From positions 186,001-250,000 of the forward strand of contig NW_026731982.1 of NCBI RefSeq assembly GCF_028476545.1: a stretch of 64,000 bases of DNA. The letters run 5' to 3'. The DNA comes from Physella acuta. Its lineage: Eukaryota; Mollusca; Gastropoda; Physidae. The stretch's first letter is position 1. The number at the start of each line of letters is the position of its first letter. The translations under genes and the position numbers were made by a program. Of this stretch, positions 1-10,912 are shown in pieces. Below the pieces are notes generated by a model, which saw only the letters and a program-made list of their open reading frames with translations, searched no databases and was not told where the DNA came from.

Positions 1-288
1 CCTTCCTATATATCCCCTTCGTATTCGTAATCGTATTCGGTTCTATCATAGTTATGTTCAATCCGAATATCTCGCCTTCCGATTACTACGCAGTTGTCTC
101 ATCAGTCCGATTAATATAACATCTGCACTGTTACGTCAGCCAAGTCGTGTCAAAGTTGACAGCGCTTGTCGTATCCTTCCAAACTACGCCGTGGCTTTAT
201 GATCGTTATCAGTTGGCTTATCAGTCCAACACCTGCACTATTGCGTTCTTAACAATAGTGACTAGTAACTAGGCCCACCCTAGTTACA
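1..288 (-). repeat. 3' LTR of the Gypsy element (partial)
   Basis: These 288 bases match 4778-5065 base for base. The remaining part of this LTR, about 400 bases, lies left of the window. Confidence 0.9.
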
Positions 289-307
289 TCCACCACCGCT
301 TTTTTTT
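289..307 (-). other. polypurine tract
   Basis: Directly before the 3' LTR the element strand reads AAAAAAAAGCGGTGGTGGA. This is the usual place and composition for the plus-strand primer of an LTR element. Confidence 0.6.
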
Positions 308-492
308 GTGTGTTTTCAACCACAAACAACGCTTGGTAGGTGCACTTCTTAAATGTCAATCGCACCATCGTAAAAAAAAAAATTTATTGTTCCATTCACT
401 GTCAATGTCGTCACATACGTAAAAGATTGACAGTTATCCCCATTTCACATATCAAATGTGTCTACATCATATTCCTCAGACACAAGGCAGTT

Positions 493-3400
493 CTAGAATT
501 CACATCCACCTTTTTCGTTTGGTGCCTTCACCAGTTCACTTTTATGACTTTTTGAACAGTCTGTTCTCATACCAGCGCGACCATGAAAGAATTGATGGTT
601 GCTGACGAAAAATTTCGTATTCTTTCTGTTTCTCAGACTTCTCCGCGGACCACTTATCTGATGGTCTACTGTCTCTCTGCTTCTGGGAGGAACGGGATCC
701 TCTTTGTTGCCGTTATCCTCCACTTGTGTATCGCTGTTGTTCTGTTGATGGTGACATGGTTCCGGGATGGGTATGTGAATTTCCGTTATAGTTTCCGGTT
801 CCCTAATTGTCTTGGGTTTCCTTGTGTGTAACTGCTCTTCTTGACTATGACAATATTTCTTTAATTGAGCAATATTCGCCCACCGATCCGGTTTGGTGTG
901 ATCGATGGGTCTTATCTTAAAGGGGCCACCTGCTACTTTAGGCATCTCCACGACTTGCCATATCTCCTGTCCCCAGAGGTCGTGGATTTTGTTTCTGCCT
1001 AACGGGTGGCTACGCAGTAATACCCTGTCGTTCAGTTTGAGTGGCGGGTCCTTTGTCTGTACCGGCGGTTCCCTTCGCCGTGCTTCATGTTCTAGTCTTT
1101 CCTGTACTACCCTGTACATTTCTCTAATTCGTCTCATATGTTCATTCACATATTCCAGTGCGGTGTATGAGCCAGTCATACTCTCCTTTTTTCCTAGGAA
1201 CAAGTCAAGAGGGAGTCGAGCCTCCCGTCCGAACAGCAACATGTGTGGCGAAAAGCCGGTTGTGGCATGGGGGGTGCAGTTGTATAGATATACCAACTCT
1301 GGGAGAAAATCAGGCCAACGTTTTTTCTGTTCAGGTTCTAGAGTACGCAGCAAATCATGCATGCTGCGGTTGAACCGCTCGCACTGTCCGTTTCCTTTCG
1401 GATTAAATGTGGTTGTTCTAGATTTGTTGATCCCGTAGTGGCTGCACAGTTGGTTAATTACTTCTGACTCGAAGGCCCTTCCTTGGTCAGAGTGTAATTG
1501 TCTTGGTATGCCATATTTGATGAACCAATGTTCTATTAAGACCTTTGCCACTGTTTTGGCAGTCTGATCTCGTGTGGGCACCGCCACAGTCCATTTGGTG
1601 AATACATCAGTCATTACCAACACATGTTCCGTCCCATCCGATGATTGCTCCAACGACGTAAAGTCCATAGCCACAATCTCTAGTGGTTTTGTCGCCAGTA
1701 AGTGTCCTGATGGCTGTCTCATTTTGACAACTGGCATTTTCGCATGCTGACACCTAACACAAGCCTCACAATGGCGTTTGACCTCCATTTCCATATTGGG
1801 CCAGTAACACCGCCGTCGTAATATTTTGTGCGTCCTGTCCTGACCCTGGTGTCCTGCCCTGTCATGTGCCAACCTTAGCACTTCTTCTCGTAATTGTCCA
1901 GGCACCACCACCTGGTGTATTGTCCCATCAATTTGGTCATGAATTCTCCGCATGAGAACACCATCCTTTATACTGAGACGGTCCCACTGACTCAGTATTT
2001 TCTTTGTTTCTCGACCAAATTGTTCTCTTTCCCTTCTTCTTGGGAATTTTTGTTCCTGGACGTATTTCAATAGCGGCTGTAAGCCACTATCCGTTTTCTG
2101 GGCATTTCTTATCTCTTTGTGATTAAGGCAATTAAAATCACTAATGTCCATATGACGGGGCTCTGTGGATATGTGCTCCACCACAGTCTGCCCGTTTTGC
2201 ATCACCTCTACTTCTTCAATAGAAATGTGCAAGACTTCTACTTCTTTTTCTTCATCTGCTATAAGAAGTGTATTCTTTTCAACCTTTTTCATTAGTTCTA
2301 ATACTTGCTTTTCTAACTGTTGATTCAATAGCCTTTCTTTTTCTATCATTTCTTCTAGTTTGCCAACACTGTTCTGTTGTCTAATGTTTTTATTTTCTTC
2401 TTCAGCTAACAGACACTTTAAAGATGAACATTTCTCCTGTGCTTTTAATTTGCATGAACTTTCCCTATCCAGTTTCATCGTTAACATTGAGATCTCATTC
2501 TTAAGTTTACCAATTTCTTTCTTATCATAATTTTTCTCTGCCAACAAATTGTTCACTTGAAACTTTTCAACATCCAAGTTCATTTCACAGTTCATTTTTT
2601 CTATTATTAACAAGTCTTTTGAATTCTTAAGTTCTTCCACCAAGGCTATAGTATCTGTTAGCTTAGTTTCACAATTCTGAAGTTCAGAACGCTTCAAATC
2701 TAATTTTCCTTGTGTAATTTGAAGTTCTTTTTCAATATCTGATAATTTCTCTTCAAGTCCTGTTTGAGACTCTTTCATTGTTTGTCCCATTTTGTTTCTT
2801 AAGCCATAACCTCGCCACTCTGTAGCCTTGTCTTGCCTTACAGAGGGCGATCGTTTCACCGGACAGTACCGTGCCACATGTCCGGGTTGAGAGCAGGACA
2901 GGCCGATTGGTCGACCGTCAGCCGTCCACCGGAGCGATGGACCAGCAGGTCGCGGCTGTCCAACCTGACTATGTTTTGTCCCGTTTTTGCCCTGATTCTC
3001 TGCTGTTGACCTGCTTTCTAACCTCTCCAATCGTTGGCCAACCTTATCCAGGTGGGCCAACAGTCGGGCCATCATGGTTTCCATCGTGCCGGTCCCTGTG
3101 GGTGGGGATTGTTTCTGTTCCGGCACCGAGACTTTGTCTACCGAACAGTTCGATTGGTCCTCATCCTCGGACCTGCGGATCGCTGAGTTCCTGACCTGAA
3201 GGAAGGTCAACTGTGGGTCTTTGTAGACCTCTTCTTTCAAATATCTTCTTGCCATAGGGGTCGCCAGCCCCTCGATGAAATGGTCCCTCAGCAGGCGCGC
3301 ATCCATGTCGGGTATTTTGCCTTTTACAGCTTCAAAGGCCCTGTACATTCGGTGTGAATACTCCATCACACTCTCCGCCAGTCTCTGCTTTATACCTACA

Positions 3401-4164
3401 AACACCGCTAGCAGTTGCGATCCCGACCGTCTCTCCCCAAAGGTCTCCATAATTAGATCCAGCACCTTATCTGGATCTGATTGGATGGTTTTATCGTGGC
3501 ATTTGACCTCTGCCCTAACCGTCTCTCCTATACTGCCCATCAGCAGTCTTAATCTTTCCTCTGGTGACATGTATCTCGAGGCCCAGGCCGCTTTGACCTC
3601 TTCACTGAACCTGTTGGTTAAAGTTGGATCACCGTCCCCGTAAAATTTGTTGATGTGGGACTCACTGGGCAGGACCACAATATGGATCGGCTTTTTGTCC
3701 AAATTTTGTCCTGGTCCATCTGGAGGCAAAGGGTCATCCTCATCGTTGCCTATCTCTGGGCTATCTTTATCTGACTCAGATTGTTGGGCCAGCAGGAGTT
3801 TTTGTTCCTTTCCGATATCTAAAATATCACTCCCGCGTCTGCCACTCACACCAAGGAAAAATGTTGCAGCTATGCAGCAGATAGTGTTGCCCAACAGGGA
3901 GATCATGACACATTTCCAGTGTCTAAGAGTTCCATCTATATCTTGGTTGTCATCTTTGCCTAGTATTTGTCCCACAACCAAGTTGGAGATACCAATGCCA
4001 ATTATCTGGATGCTGGTGGTCAGCCCCATAGCTGTCCCCAGGGTGGCTGGTGCTACAACTAGGGGTATACTGAGCCACATGCTTGCAGCAGCAAAAGAGC
4101 ATGTGACACCAAGCCAGAATGATAATGAAAGGTGTCTCATCTCTGTTCTTTTCAATTTCCTCAA
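493..4164 (-). CDS. chimeric MFSD1-like / gag / coiled-coil / integrase polyprotein of the LTR element
   Basis: A single 1223-residue frame. Residues about 10-130 form two or three hydrophobic segments and a tail resembling the C-terminal membrane helices of the lysosomal transporter family MFSD1 (for example LGTAMGLTTSIQ, then IGISNLVVGQILG). Residues about 185-335 resemble a retroelement gag capsid region. Residues 424-435 (CSQPGHVARYCP) are zinc-knuckle-like. Residues about 460-660 are a long heptad-rich coiled coil. Residues about 755-990 are a retroviral-type integrase with H767, H772, C802 and C805 in the zinc-binding part and D834, D893 and E929 in the core, with the last two 35 residues apart. 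A basic tail follows. I took the first ATG of the open frame. Retroelement genes do not normally encode a transporter piece, so I infer capture of host mRNA. The coiled coil may be a second captured piece or an unusual gag extension. Confidence 0.88.
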   Translation of the reverse strand: MRKLKRTEMRHLSLSFWLGVTCSFAAASMWLSIPLVVAPATLGTAMGLTTSIQIIGIGISNLVVGQILGKDDNQDIDGTLRHWKCVMISLLGNTICCIAATFFLGVSGRRGSDILDIGKEQKLLLAQQSESDKDSPEIGNDEDDPLPPDGPGQNLDKKPIHIVVLPSESHINKFYGDGDPTLTNRFSEEVKAAWASRYMSPEERLRLLMGSIGETVRAEVKCHDKTIQSDPDKVLDLIMETFGERRSGSQLLAVFVGIKQRLAESVMEYSHRMYRAFEAVKGKIPDMDARLLRDHFIEGLATPMARRYLKEEVYKDPQLTFLQVRNSAIRRSEDEDQSNCSVDKVSVPEQKQSPPTGTGTMETMMARLLAHLDKVGQRLERLESRSTAENQGKNGTKHSQVGQPRPAGPSLRWTADGRPIGLSCSQPGHVARYCPVKRSPSVRQDKATEWRGYGLRNKMGQTMKESQTGLEEKLSDIEKELQITQGKLDLKRSELQNCETKLTDTIALVEELKNSKDLLIIEKMNCEMNLDVEKFQVNNLLAEKNYDKKEIGKLKNEISMLTMKLDRESSCKLKAQEKCSSLKCLLAEEENKNIRQQNSVGKLEEMIEKERLLNQQLEKQVLELMKKVEKNTLLIADEEKEVEVLHISIEEVEVMQNGQTVVEHISTEPRHMDISDFNCLNHKEIRNAQKTDSGLQPLLKYVQEQKFPRRREREQFGRETKKILSQWDRLSIKDGVLMRRIHDQIDGTIHQVVVPGQLREEVLRLAHDRAGHQGQDRTHKILRRRCYWPNMEMEVKRHCEACVRCQHAKMPVVKMRQPSGHLLATKPLEIVAMDFTSLEQSSDGTEHVLVMTDVFTKWTVAVPTRDQTAKTVAKVLIEHWFIKYGIPRQLHSDQGRAFESEVINQLCSHYGINKSRTTTFNPKGNGQCERFNRSMHDLLRTLEPEQKKRWPDFLPELVYLYNCTPHATTGFSPHMLLFGREARLPLDLFLGKKESMTGSYTALEYVNEHMRRIREMYRVVQERLEHEARRREPPVQTKDPPLKLNDRVLLRSHPLGRNKIHDLWGQEIWQVVEMPKVAGGPFKIRPIDHTKPDRWANIAQLKKYCHSQEEQLHTRKPKTIREPETITEIHIPIPEPCHHQQNNSDTQVEDNGNKEDPVPPRSRETVDHQISGPRRSLRNRKNTKFFVSNHQFFHGRAGMRTDCSKSHKSELVKAPNEKGGCEF

Positions 4165-4355
4165 TTCTGATTTCAGTCTTCCCTTTTATTTATTTCCTTC
4201 AAATAAAAAAAGACCTTTCTTACCGTGTGTGTATGAAAAAATTTTCCTCGTTCCTCAATTTTCACTGTTCCTGAATGTCCGAATTCACACACACTAAACA
4301 CAGTTATGAACTAGGTTGACTATGGGTGCTTAAAGCGGCTGGTCTCGTTGAATTC

Positions 4356-4373
4356 ATCCTGTCCGCAGCGCCA
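4356..4373 (-). other. primer-binding-site-like sequence
   Basis: Two bases after the 5' LTR the element strand reads TGGCGCTGCGGACAGGAT. The TGG start fits pairing to a tRNA 3' CCA end, and the implied tRNA end looks like a Ser/Leu-type tRNA. The tRNA identity is a guess. Confidence 0.6.
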
Positions 4374-4375
4374 AT

Positions 4376-5253
<878 letters not shown>

Positions 5254-5344
5254 ATTGTCGAGATGGTTGATGTTTACAGATGAGACTTTTAAAATTTTTA
5301 AACTATTTCTTCTATATTTTTTTTTTTGGTCTTGGTATCGCTCC

Positions 5345-5396
5345 CTAAAAGGTGTCACCCGGTGCATTCCGCACCGGTGTCTCAGTCTCACGACGC
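5345..5396 (-). repeat. short transposon-end-like motif
   Basis: On the minus strand it contains GGTGCGGAATGCACCGGGTG next to a gcgtcg core. A related sequence with a perfect GTGCGG/CCGCAC palindrome is at 35092-35152. I read both as fragments of one dispersed element; the family is unknown. Confidence 0.4.
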
Positions 5397-5704
5397 CTCT
5401 GCATTTTACGAGTGTGTTTATTCTGTTGTAACAACCTGAATGTGTACACTGATAGTCTTCATTTACTAATATATCTTGCTCAAGTATAAAACATACCCTT
5501 ATAAACTCATATCTATTTGTATTTGTTTGATAACGATTTATGGAGTATGGGGGCTTTCTGAATAAAATAACGTTGATCTATATATTGCTGTCTCGTGCTA
5601 TTTCGGTTTCTAATTCAGTACGTAATTGAGTCTGCCAATAAATTCCCCAAAAATAAAGTCTTACTTGTTTTAGCCCCCTCTCCTCCCTCCCTCCCCCCCC
5701 ATAG

Positions 5705-5968
5705 CTTCTCCTCATTGTTATCAGAAGTTTTCTCCAGACTTCGTACTCCCTACCTCTTGTAAAATGTTATCACAACTGGACGGTGTGGTCTAGCAGGTAT
5801 TACGTCAACGGCAAGACGATCCTGGTTCGCTTCAAGCTGCTGGACAAGCCCAAAATAAAAGGCGACGTCGCTAACACCTCGACCACGTCACTCAGCCAGC
5901 AAGTGTACCAGGAGATCGTCTCAGTGGTCAACGCCAACCTGTTTTACATCAACGTGGGGGAGACTGTG
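5705..5968 (+). CDS. exon-like open stretch, gene unknown
   Basis: A frame is open from just after a pyrimidine-rich run ending CCATAG (5704), a good splice-acceptor shape, to a GT-rich repeat that begins about 5969. From about 5795 it has GC-rich, codon-like sequence unlike its AT-rich surroundings. It encodes NGKTILVRFKLLDKP and later SQQVYQEIVSVVNANLFYIN. This could be an internal exon of a host gene, or an orphan exon. No donor site is clear; GT pairs in the repeat could serve. I do not recognise the family. A SEA-like extracellular fold crossed my mind from the strand/helix spacing, but that is weak. No neighbouring exon was found in the window. Confidence 0.4.
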
Positions 5969-6050
5969 TGTGTATATGCGTGTGTGTGTATGTATGTGCT
6001 CCTGTGTATGTTTACAAAATTGTGTGTGTATGAATGTAGGTGTGGATATT

Positions 6051-6402
6051 AAGCTACACGGGGGTTTTAATGCTTGTTTAGTATTATTCAAATAGTATGA
6101 GGTAAGCAAAATTGTAAATATCTATATATCACATGAAAGAACATATATTTTTATATAAACATAGTTAATTAAACTACCTTAATTAACTTTAATTATTACT
6201 AGGAAAATTGTCTAATTGACAGTTGCCTATTAGATGATCTAATAACTCGGTAGTTTCCTATCAGTATATTCCGAAGCACGTCTATAAATAGCAAGTATTG
6301 GAGATTCCCCAACACTAGTTCACATGTGGAAGAACGAATTAAGTTTCATTGTATTTTAAATTTCTTTTTAACGGATGAATGTTTTCAGAATATATTGCTG
6401 CT
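6051..6402. other. no feature seen
   Basis: AT-rich sequence without coding signal or recognisable repeat. Confidence 0.6.
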
Positions 6403-6414
6403 AAAGAACATTTG

Positions 6415-7609
6415 TCATGTCATGTCATGTTTGCCTGTCGTCCCTACTGGGACATAGGCCGCTGACAAGAGCTTTCCAGACGTCTCTGTCCAGGGCTAGT
6501 CTCTCCAACTGTCCCCAGGTGTATCCAATCTTCTTGGTGTCTTCTTCCAGGTCACGTCTCCAGGTCTTTCTTGGTCTGCCTCTCTTCCTCCTGCCTTGTG
6601 GATTCCAGGTGAGGGCCTGTCTTGTTATGCTGGATACAGGCTTCCTGAGTGTGTGGCCAATCCATTTCCATTTTCTCTGGAGGATCTCTACTTCCACTGG
6701 CAGTTGATTTGTCCGTTGCCATAGAACATCATTTCTGATGGTTTTAGGCCAGCGAATTCGCAGGATCTTTCTGAGACATGCGTTTATAAATGATTGTATT
6801 TTCTTCTTATTTATAGCAGTTATTCTCCATGTCTCGGCTCCATAGAGTAAAACAGGTTTTACTAGTGTGTTGAAGATCCGGATTTTTATTCTAAGGGTTA
6901 AATCTCCCGAACCCCAAACATTTTTTAGTTGGTTGAAGACTGCTCTTGCCTTACCCGTCCTTATTTTTATGTCTGCTTCTGTCCCACCCTGCTTATCAAC
7001 AATACTTCCAAGGTAGGTGAATCTATCCACTTCTTCTAGGGCTTCTTCTGCCAGAGTTATAGGGTTGTTGTTTGATGCATTGACTTTGAGAACTTTACTT
7101 TTCCCTCTGTGGATGTTCAGACCCAGGCTTGTAGAAAAATTTGCAACCCTGTTGGTTTTATCCTGCATTTGCTGTTGTGTGTGAGAAAGGAGGGCCAGGT
7201 CGTCAGCAAAGTCCAGGTCATCCAGCTGGCTCCACAATGTCCACTGTATACCGTTTCGCGTTTTCTCTGTTGACATCTTCATAACCCAGTCTATGGCCAG
7301 TAGGAACAGGAATGGTGAAAGTAGGCAACCCTGCCTTACTCCGGTCCGTACTGGGAAGGCCTCTGTAGTCTGTTGGCCATGCACTACTCTACATTTGAGA
7401 CCTTCATATGAAGACATAATAATGTTGACTATTTTCTGTGGCACCCCGTAGTGTCTCAACAATTTCCACATTGACTGCCTATCCAGGCTATCAAAGGCCT
7501 TCTCATAGTCTATGAAATTAATGTAGAGAGATGAGTTCCACTCTTGGGTCTGTTCAATGATGATGCGCAGGGTAGCAATTTGGTCTATGCATGACCTTTC
7601 CTTCCTAAG
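6415..7609 (-). mobile_element. 5'-truncated LINE, RTE-like
   Basis: The insertion is flanked by a perfect 12-bp target-site duplication, AAAGAACATTTG, at 6403-6414 and 7610-7621. On the minus strand its 3' end is a short run of an ACATG pentamer directly after the stop codon, with almost no 3' UTR. That design is known for RTE-clade LINEs. The 5' end is cut within the reverse transcriptase domain, the usual result of target-primed reverse transcription stopping early. The clade is tentative because I judge it only from the protein style and the tail. Confidence 0.9.
6425..7609 (-). CDS. LINE reverse transcriptase, C-terminal 394 residues
   Basis: The reading frame is uninterrupted. Near its start it has the catalytic A region with [11 protein letters not shown], then [13 protein letters not shown], then the FADD active-site box about 140 codons in. 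Thumb and connection regions follow, with [21 protein letters not shown] and ILRIRWP. The C-terminus is [18 protein letters not shown], then a [18 protein letters not shown] helix, and it ends SRDDRQT. These are typical of endonuclease/reverse-transcriptase LINE proteins common in molluscs and cnidarians. The endonuclease domain and the first reverse transcriptase motifs are absent because of the 5' truncation. The first three codons of the longer frame (7610-7618) come from the target duplication, so I start at 7609. The intact frame and perfect duplication suggest a young insertion. Confidence 0.92.
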   Translation of the reverse strand, partial: LRKERSCIDQIATLRIIIEQTQEWNSSLYINFIDYEKAFDSLDRQSMWKLLRHYGVPQKIVNIIMSSYEGLKCRVVHGQQTTEAFPVRTGVRQGCLLSPFLFLLAIDWVMKMSTEKTRNGIQWTLWSQLDDLDFADDLALLSHTQQQMQDKTNRVANFSTSLGLNIHRGKSKVLKVNASNNNPITLAEEALEEVDRFTYLGSIVDKQGGTEADIKIRTGKARAVFNQLKNVWGSGDLTLRIKIRIFNTLVKPVLLYGAETWRITAINKKKIQSFINACLRKILRIRWPKTIRNDVLWQRTNQLPVEVEILQRKWKWIGHTLRKPVSSITRQALTWNPQGRRKRGRPRKTWRRDLEEDTKKIGYTWGQLERLALDRDVWKALVSGLCPSRDDRQT

Positions 7610-7621
7610 AAAGAACATTTG

Positions 7622-8043
7622 ACAAGAAGTATTTCTTCATGCAAAAGTCAAACGTTTGTAACATTTGATGGTACAATTAAAACAGATGAGGCCAATCGCA
7701 GTGATTAGTGTTGTTGACTTGAATTATGATTACATATGATGGTGGCGATTTTCTTTACAATTGTACAGGTTCAGTTCTTGTAAGACTACATTGAATGTTC
7801 ATGCCTAGCTTTTATAAAAATAGGTTAGCATGACAAGTGGCCGTATTAATATGACGTATGCGCAAAGAGAAGTATTTCTATTTCGCCAAATGGTTTACAA
7901 CGGCAAATTACCGACCTTATTACTTGATCAACCCACTCATTGAAATGCGCATAGACAGTTCACAAATACCCTTCGAGGTATACCGTACTAAATAGGTAGA
8001 TGAACCCAATATAGCGAAAACACTATTTCATGATACTTATATT

Positions 8044-8100
<57 letters not shown>

Positions 8101-8520
8101 TTGCATAACATGACACGTCTAGTATCTGCACATTTTGTGTGAGTGATATAAAAAAACAGATTGATTAATAACTTAATTGTATTTCTATCTCAAACTTGAT
8201 TTTTGTTGGCTATTGCATGCATATGCAGATGGTTCGCTTTTGTTTAATATCTTCATTATCGGCGTGTGAAGACTGGTGTACAATAGCAATAATAGCATGT
8301 CTTTCTGACGTGTACTTGCTTTTACAATCATCTATGTATGCATGAACCAGAACTTCTAGGTTTCATTTTATTAAACAAGAAATGTGAACATATTGTTTTA
8401 TTAATGAGTGTGTACTTTTATTAAAACAGCACCATAGTAAAAAACAAGGTAATTAAAAAGTCTAGTGACAATTTTAGCGCAATTTCCTTATGTTATCTAA
8501 AAATAGCTCTGTCGTAGCGT
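7622..8520. other. AT-rich spacer with (AT)n and diverged repeat fragments
   Basis: An (AT)n tract fills 8046-8098. About 8335-8440 resembles 35700-35800 (a CATAAACCAGAAC start and a TTTATTAATGAATGTGT core). About 8255-8300 resembles part of 38430-38470 and 61470-61520. I see no coding signal. Confidence 0.55.
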
Positions 8521-8757
8521 AAATCAAGAGCAGGGTTGGTAAAACCATTGGTTAGTTATCAAAACGTTTTTTATTAATTTATTTCAGTATTTTACATGTT
8601 TTATTTACAATAGAGTTACATGACTAAAAACCATTGCGCGCCTACTGAACGTGATGACGCAGCCATGGAACGCGATGGCGCAGCTATTGAACGTGATGAC
8701 GCGTGTGGTGTGGTTGGAAAAAATGCCTACTAATTCGGTCCAAATTTTAATTAATTC
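8521..8757. repeat. fragment of the foldback-arm repeat
   Basis: It matches the arm sequence at 30384-30590, including AACCATTGCGCGCCTACTGA and the stretch around GACGCGTGTGGTGTGGTTGG. Here the GATGGCGCAGCT-type motif occurs in several short direct copies. Confidence 0.75.
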
Positions 8758-8954
8758 AAAATTTTTTTTGTGACCGAACGAAAGGATATTTTTGAAAACT
8801 TTCTTCGGCAATATTGTTCTAAATTATGGCAGGAATCGATTGGTACATGTTTCAAGTCGCTTAGTGGTCTGGTTGCCGAGATATGGGCAAAAAACTGTTT
8901 TTTTTCGAGGTTTTTTTTGGCTTTTCTGGGAAATCCATGAAAGAAACCCGTAAT

Positions 8955-9645
8955 TACTTTCTCGTATATACGAAGTATAGAGAAAGTATTGTAATCGTGC
9001 AAAAAAAAAATCGAGATTTTTACAAATCTCGACGTTTTACACCTCACTGATACGGAAAAACATAATTTTGCAATCTTGTCCGTATGTCTGTGTGTGTGTG
9101 TGTGTCTGTCTGTCTGTCTGTCTGTCCGTGTGTAAACACGATTACTTGAGAACCGTTACAGCTAGGTTGATGAAATTTCATATATAAGTATTTTATTAAA
9201 ATCGTAGATGCGTATCAACTTTTGAGCGATTTCCGATAACCGGAAGTGGTACTTTTCCTACTTTGAATTTTTCAAAAGCCTATAACTTGAGTACTATTTC
9301 AGATAGATAAATGAAATTTCACATGTAAGTAAAAGATCTAATTCTCTACCTTCTGTTAAATTTTGAGTAATTTCCGTTGACCGGAAATAGTAATTTACGC
9401 TACTTCCGATTTCTCAAAAAACTAATGTAAATTTTTAAAGTACTAATAATATTGCGCACTATTATGCGCTTTTTTATTAGGCGTTCACTTGGTGTGTAAT
9501 TAATTTGTCTACGAGATTTTATTCTATTTTTAAAACTTTAAGAATTTAAAATGGATTAAAAATCATGTCTATAGCCCGAGTTCCCATCCCCTGTTATTTT
9601 ATATAAGAATATTCGAGAAAGTTTAGGGGAGATCACTCCCGGTTT
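8955..9645 (+). repeat. RepA, copy 1
   Basis: A dispersed repeat of about 690 bases. It starts with the palindrome-like ACTTTCTCGTATATACGAAG followed by its complement. It passes a GT/TCTG microsatellite (about 9090-9128) and ends near GGGGAGATCACTCCCGG. Other copies are at 24252-24914, 31640-32235 and 42502-43181. ACTTTCTCG near one end recurs inverted near the other. It has no coding capacity, so I infer a non-autonomous transposon of unknown family. Confidence 0.8.
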
Positions 9646-10227
9646 ATTTTTATAGCCTATGTTCATCCTCGTAACTTGCTTAACATAATTGCTTTTGGAA
9701 CTCGTCATCGATATTGCTTCGTTGAGGAGGAGATACGACTTAAAGCCCGGACACACATTCATCCATACATTCATTCATACATCCATACATTCATCCATCC
9801 ATTCCCAGAAATGACGAGTTAATAAACGCAATTATCCAGAATGGAAATTGCGCTAAAAACCGCAGTTATTTCTGCTATCGGTACCATAGTTTTAGATAAG
9901 GTTTTAACCCTAGCGGGTTTCTAGATTCTTTTAAAGTTAGTACTAAACAACTTACACAGATATTAAATATGACATATAGAAGTTACGTCCCATTTCATTA
10001 TTTTTAGAAAGTAAGGTAAATAAAATATTATTTTGTTACAAAATGCATTTTTTTTTAAATGTTATAGTATTTGAAAGAAAATACAACATTTGCCTTTTTT
10101 TTTTTAAAATTTTAAACCAAACTTCAAATATTGTAAGACATGTATTGTATTAATATTTGCACAATCCATGTAGTAATTTATTTAGAAACGTAAAACTTTA
10201 AGAAACTTGTTTTCCTTTTCTTTTAAG

Positions 10228-10912
10228 GGGCAATTGAGCCTTGGGATGCAAATGATAAAGAAGAATTTAGGGAGCATCTAAGTAACAATAGAAATTTCTT
10301 AAAGCATTGGGACAGTTATGATGTTGACGGAGAAAGACAAAATGAAATGCTTAGAGAAGCAAGGCATAGAGAGGTAGAAGATGCCTTTGAAGTAGATGGC
10401 CAAACTGAAACACATCATACTACTGGAGCATCACAGCAAGTTAACGAAAGCGTAACAGAAACTACCATAGAGGCCGAAGCCATGGAGACAATAGCGATCA
10501 GAAATTCCATAGTAACAGGGTCTCAAAAAGATGGGAATCATGAAAATTTGGAGGCTGTCGACGAAACAATAAATGATATTCTTCAAATAACACTAGTTCA
10601 GAAAACATAACGAAACCGCTAAAGGAAATTAAAAGCTCACAAAGTATATCAGCAGCAAAGGTATCAGGTCAACTGTCATATAGTCAAGCAATCAGTTCAA
10701 GTAAAAATCAATTACCTACAGTAAAGCCACCTCAAAGGGTCGTGACCAGGGCCCAACGGGATAGCAAACCAACGGCTGGAAAGTTTGGCGTTAAAAGACC
10801 ACCACCATCCAGCCCTCCAGAAACAGATGTTCGAAAGAAAACCCCAATATATAAAACATTATCGGCCTTTTTGCTACGATCAAAGTGTAGTATCTGTATT
10901 GGATCTACATAA
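10228..10912 (+). pseudogene. exon-like coding remnant, unit 1
   Basis: A strong splice-acceptor shape (TTTTCCTTTTCTTTTAAG, ending 10227) precedes a frame reading AIEPWDANDKEEFREHLS, then FLKHWDSYDVDGERQNEMLR and a Thr/Glu-rich stretch. This frame stops at 10610. Another frame, open from about 10575 to the stop at 10910-10912, continues with the same polar style (SYSQAISSSKNQLPTVKPPQ, RPPPSSPPETDVRKK). I infer one coding sequence with a frameshift near 10575-10605, so a broken gene. WDSYDVDG faintly recalls an EF-hand, but the rest of the loop does not fit. It could be a host terminal exon or a LINE ORF1. The family is not recognised. Confidence 0.45.

Noticed and set aside
905-1438. Plus-strand open frames inside the LTR element
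   Set aside because: Shadows of the integrase frame on the other strand.
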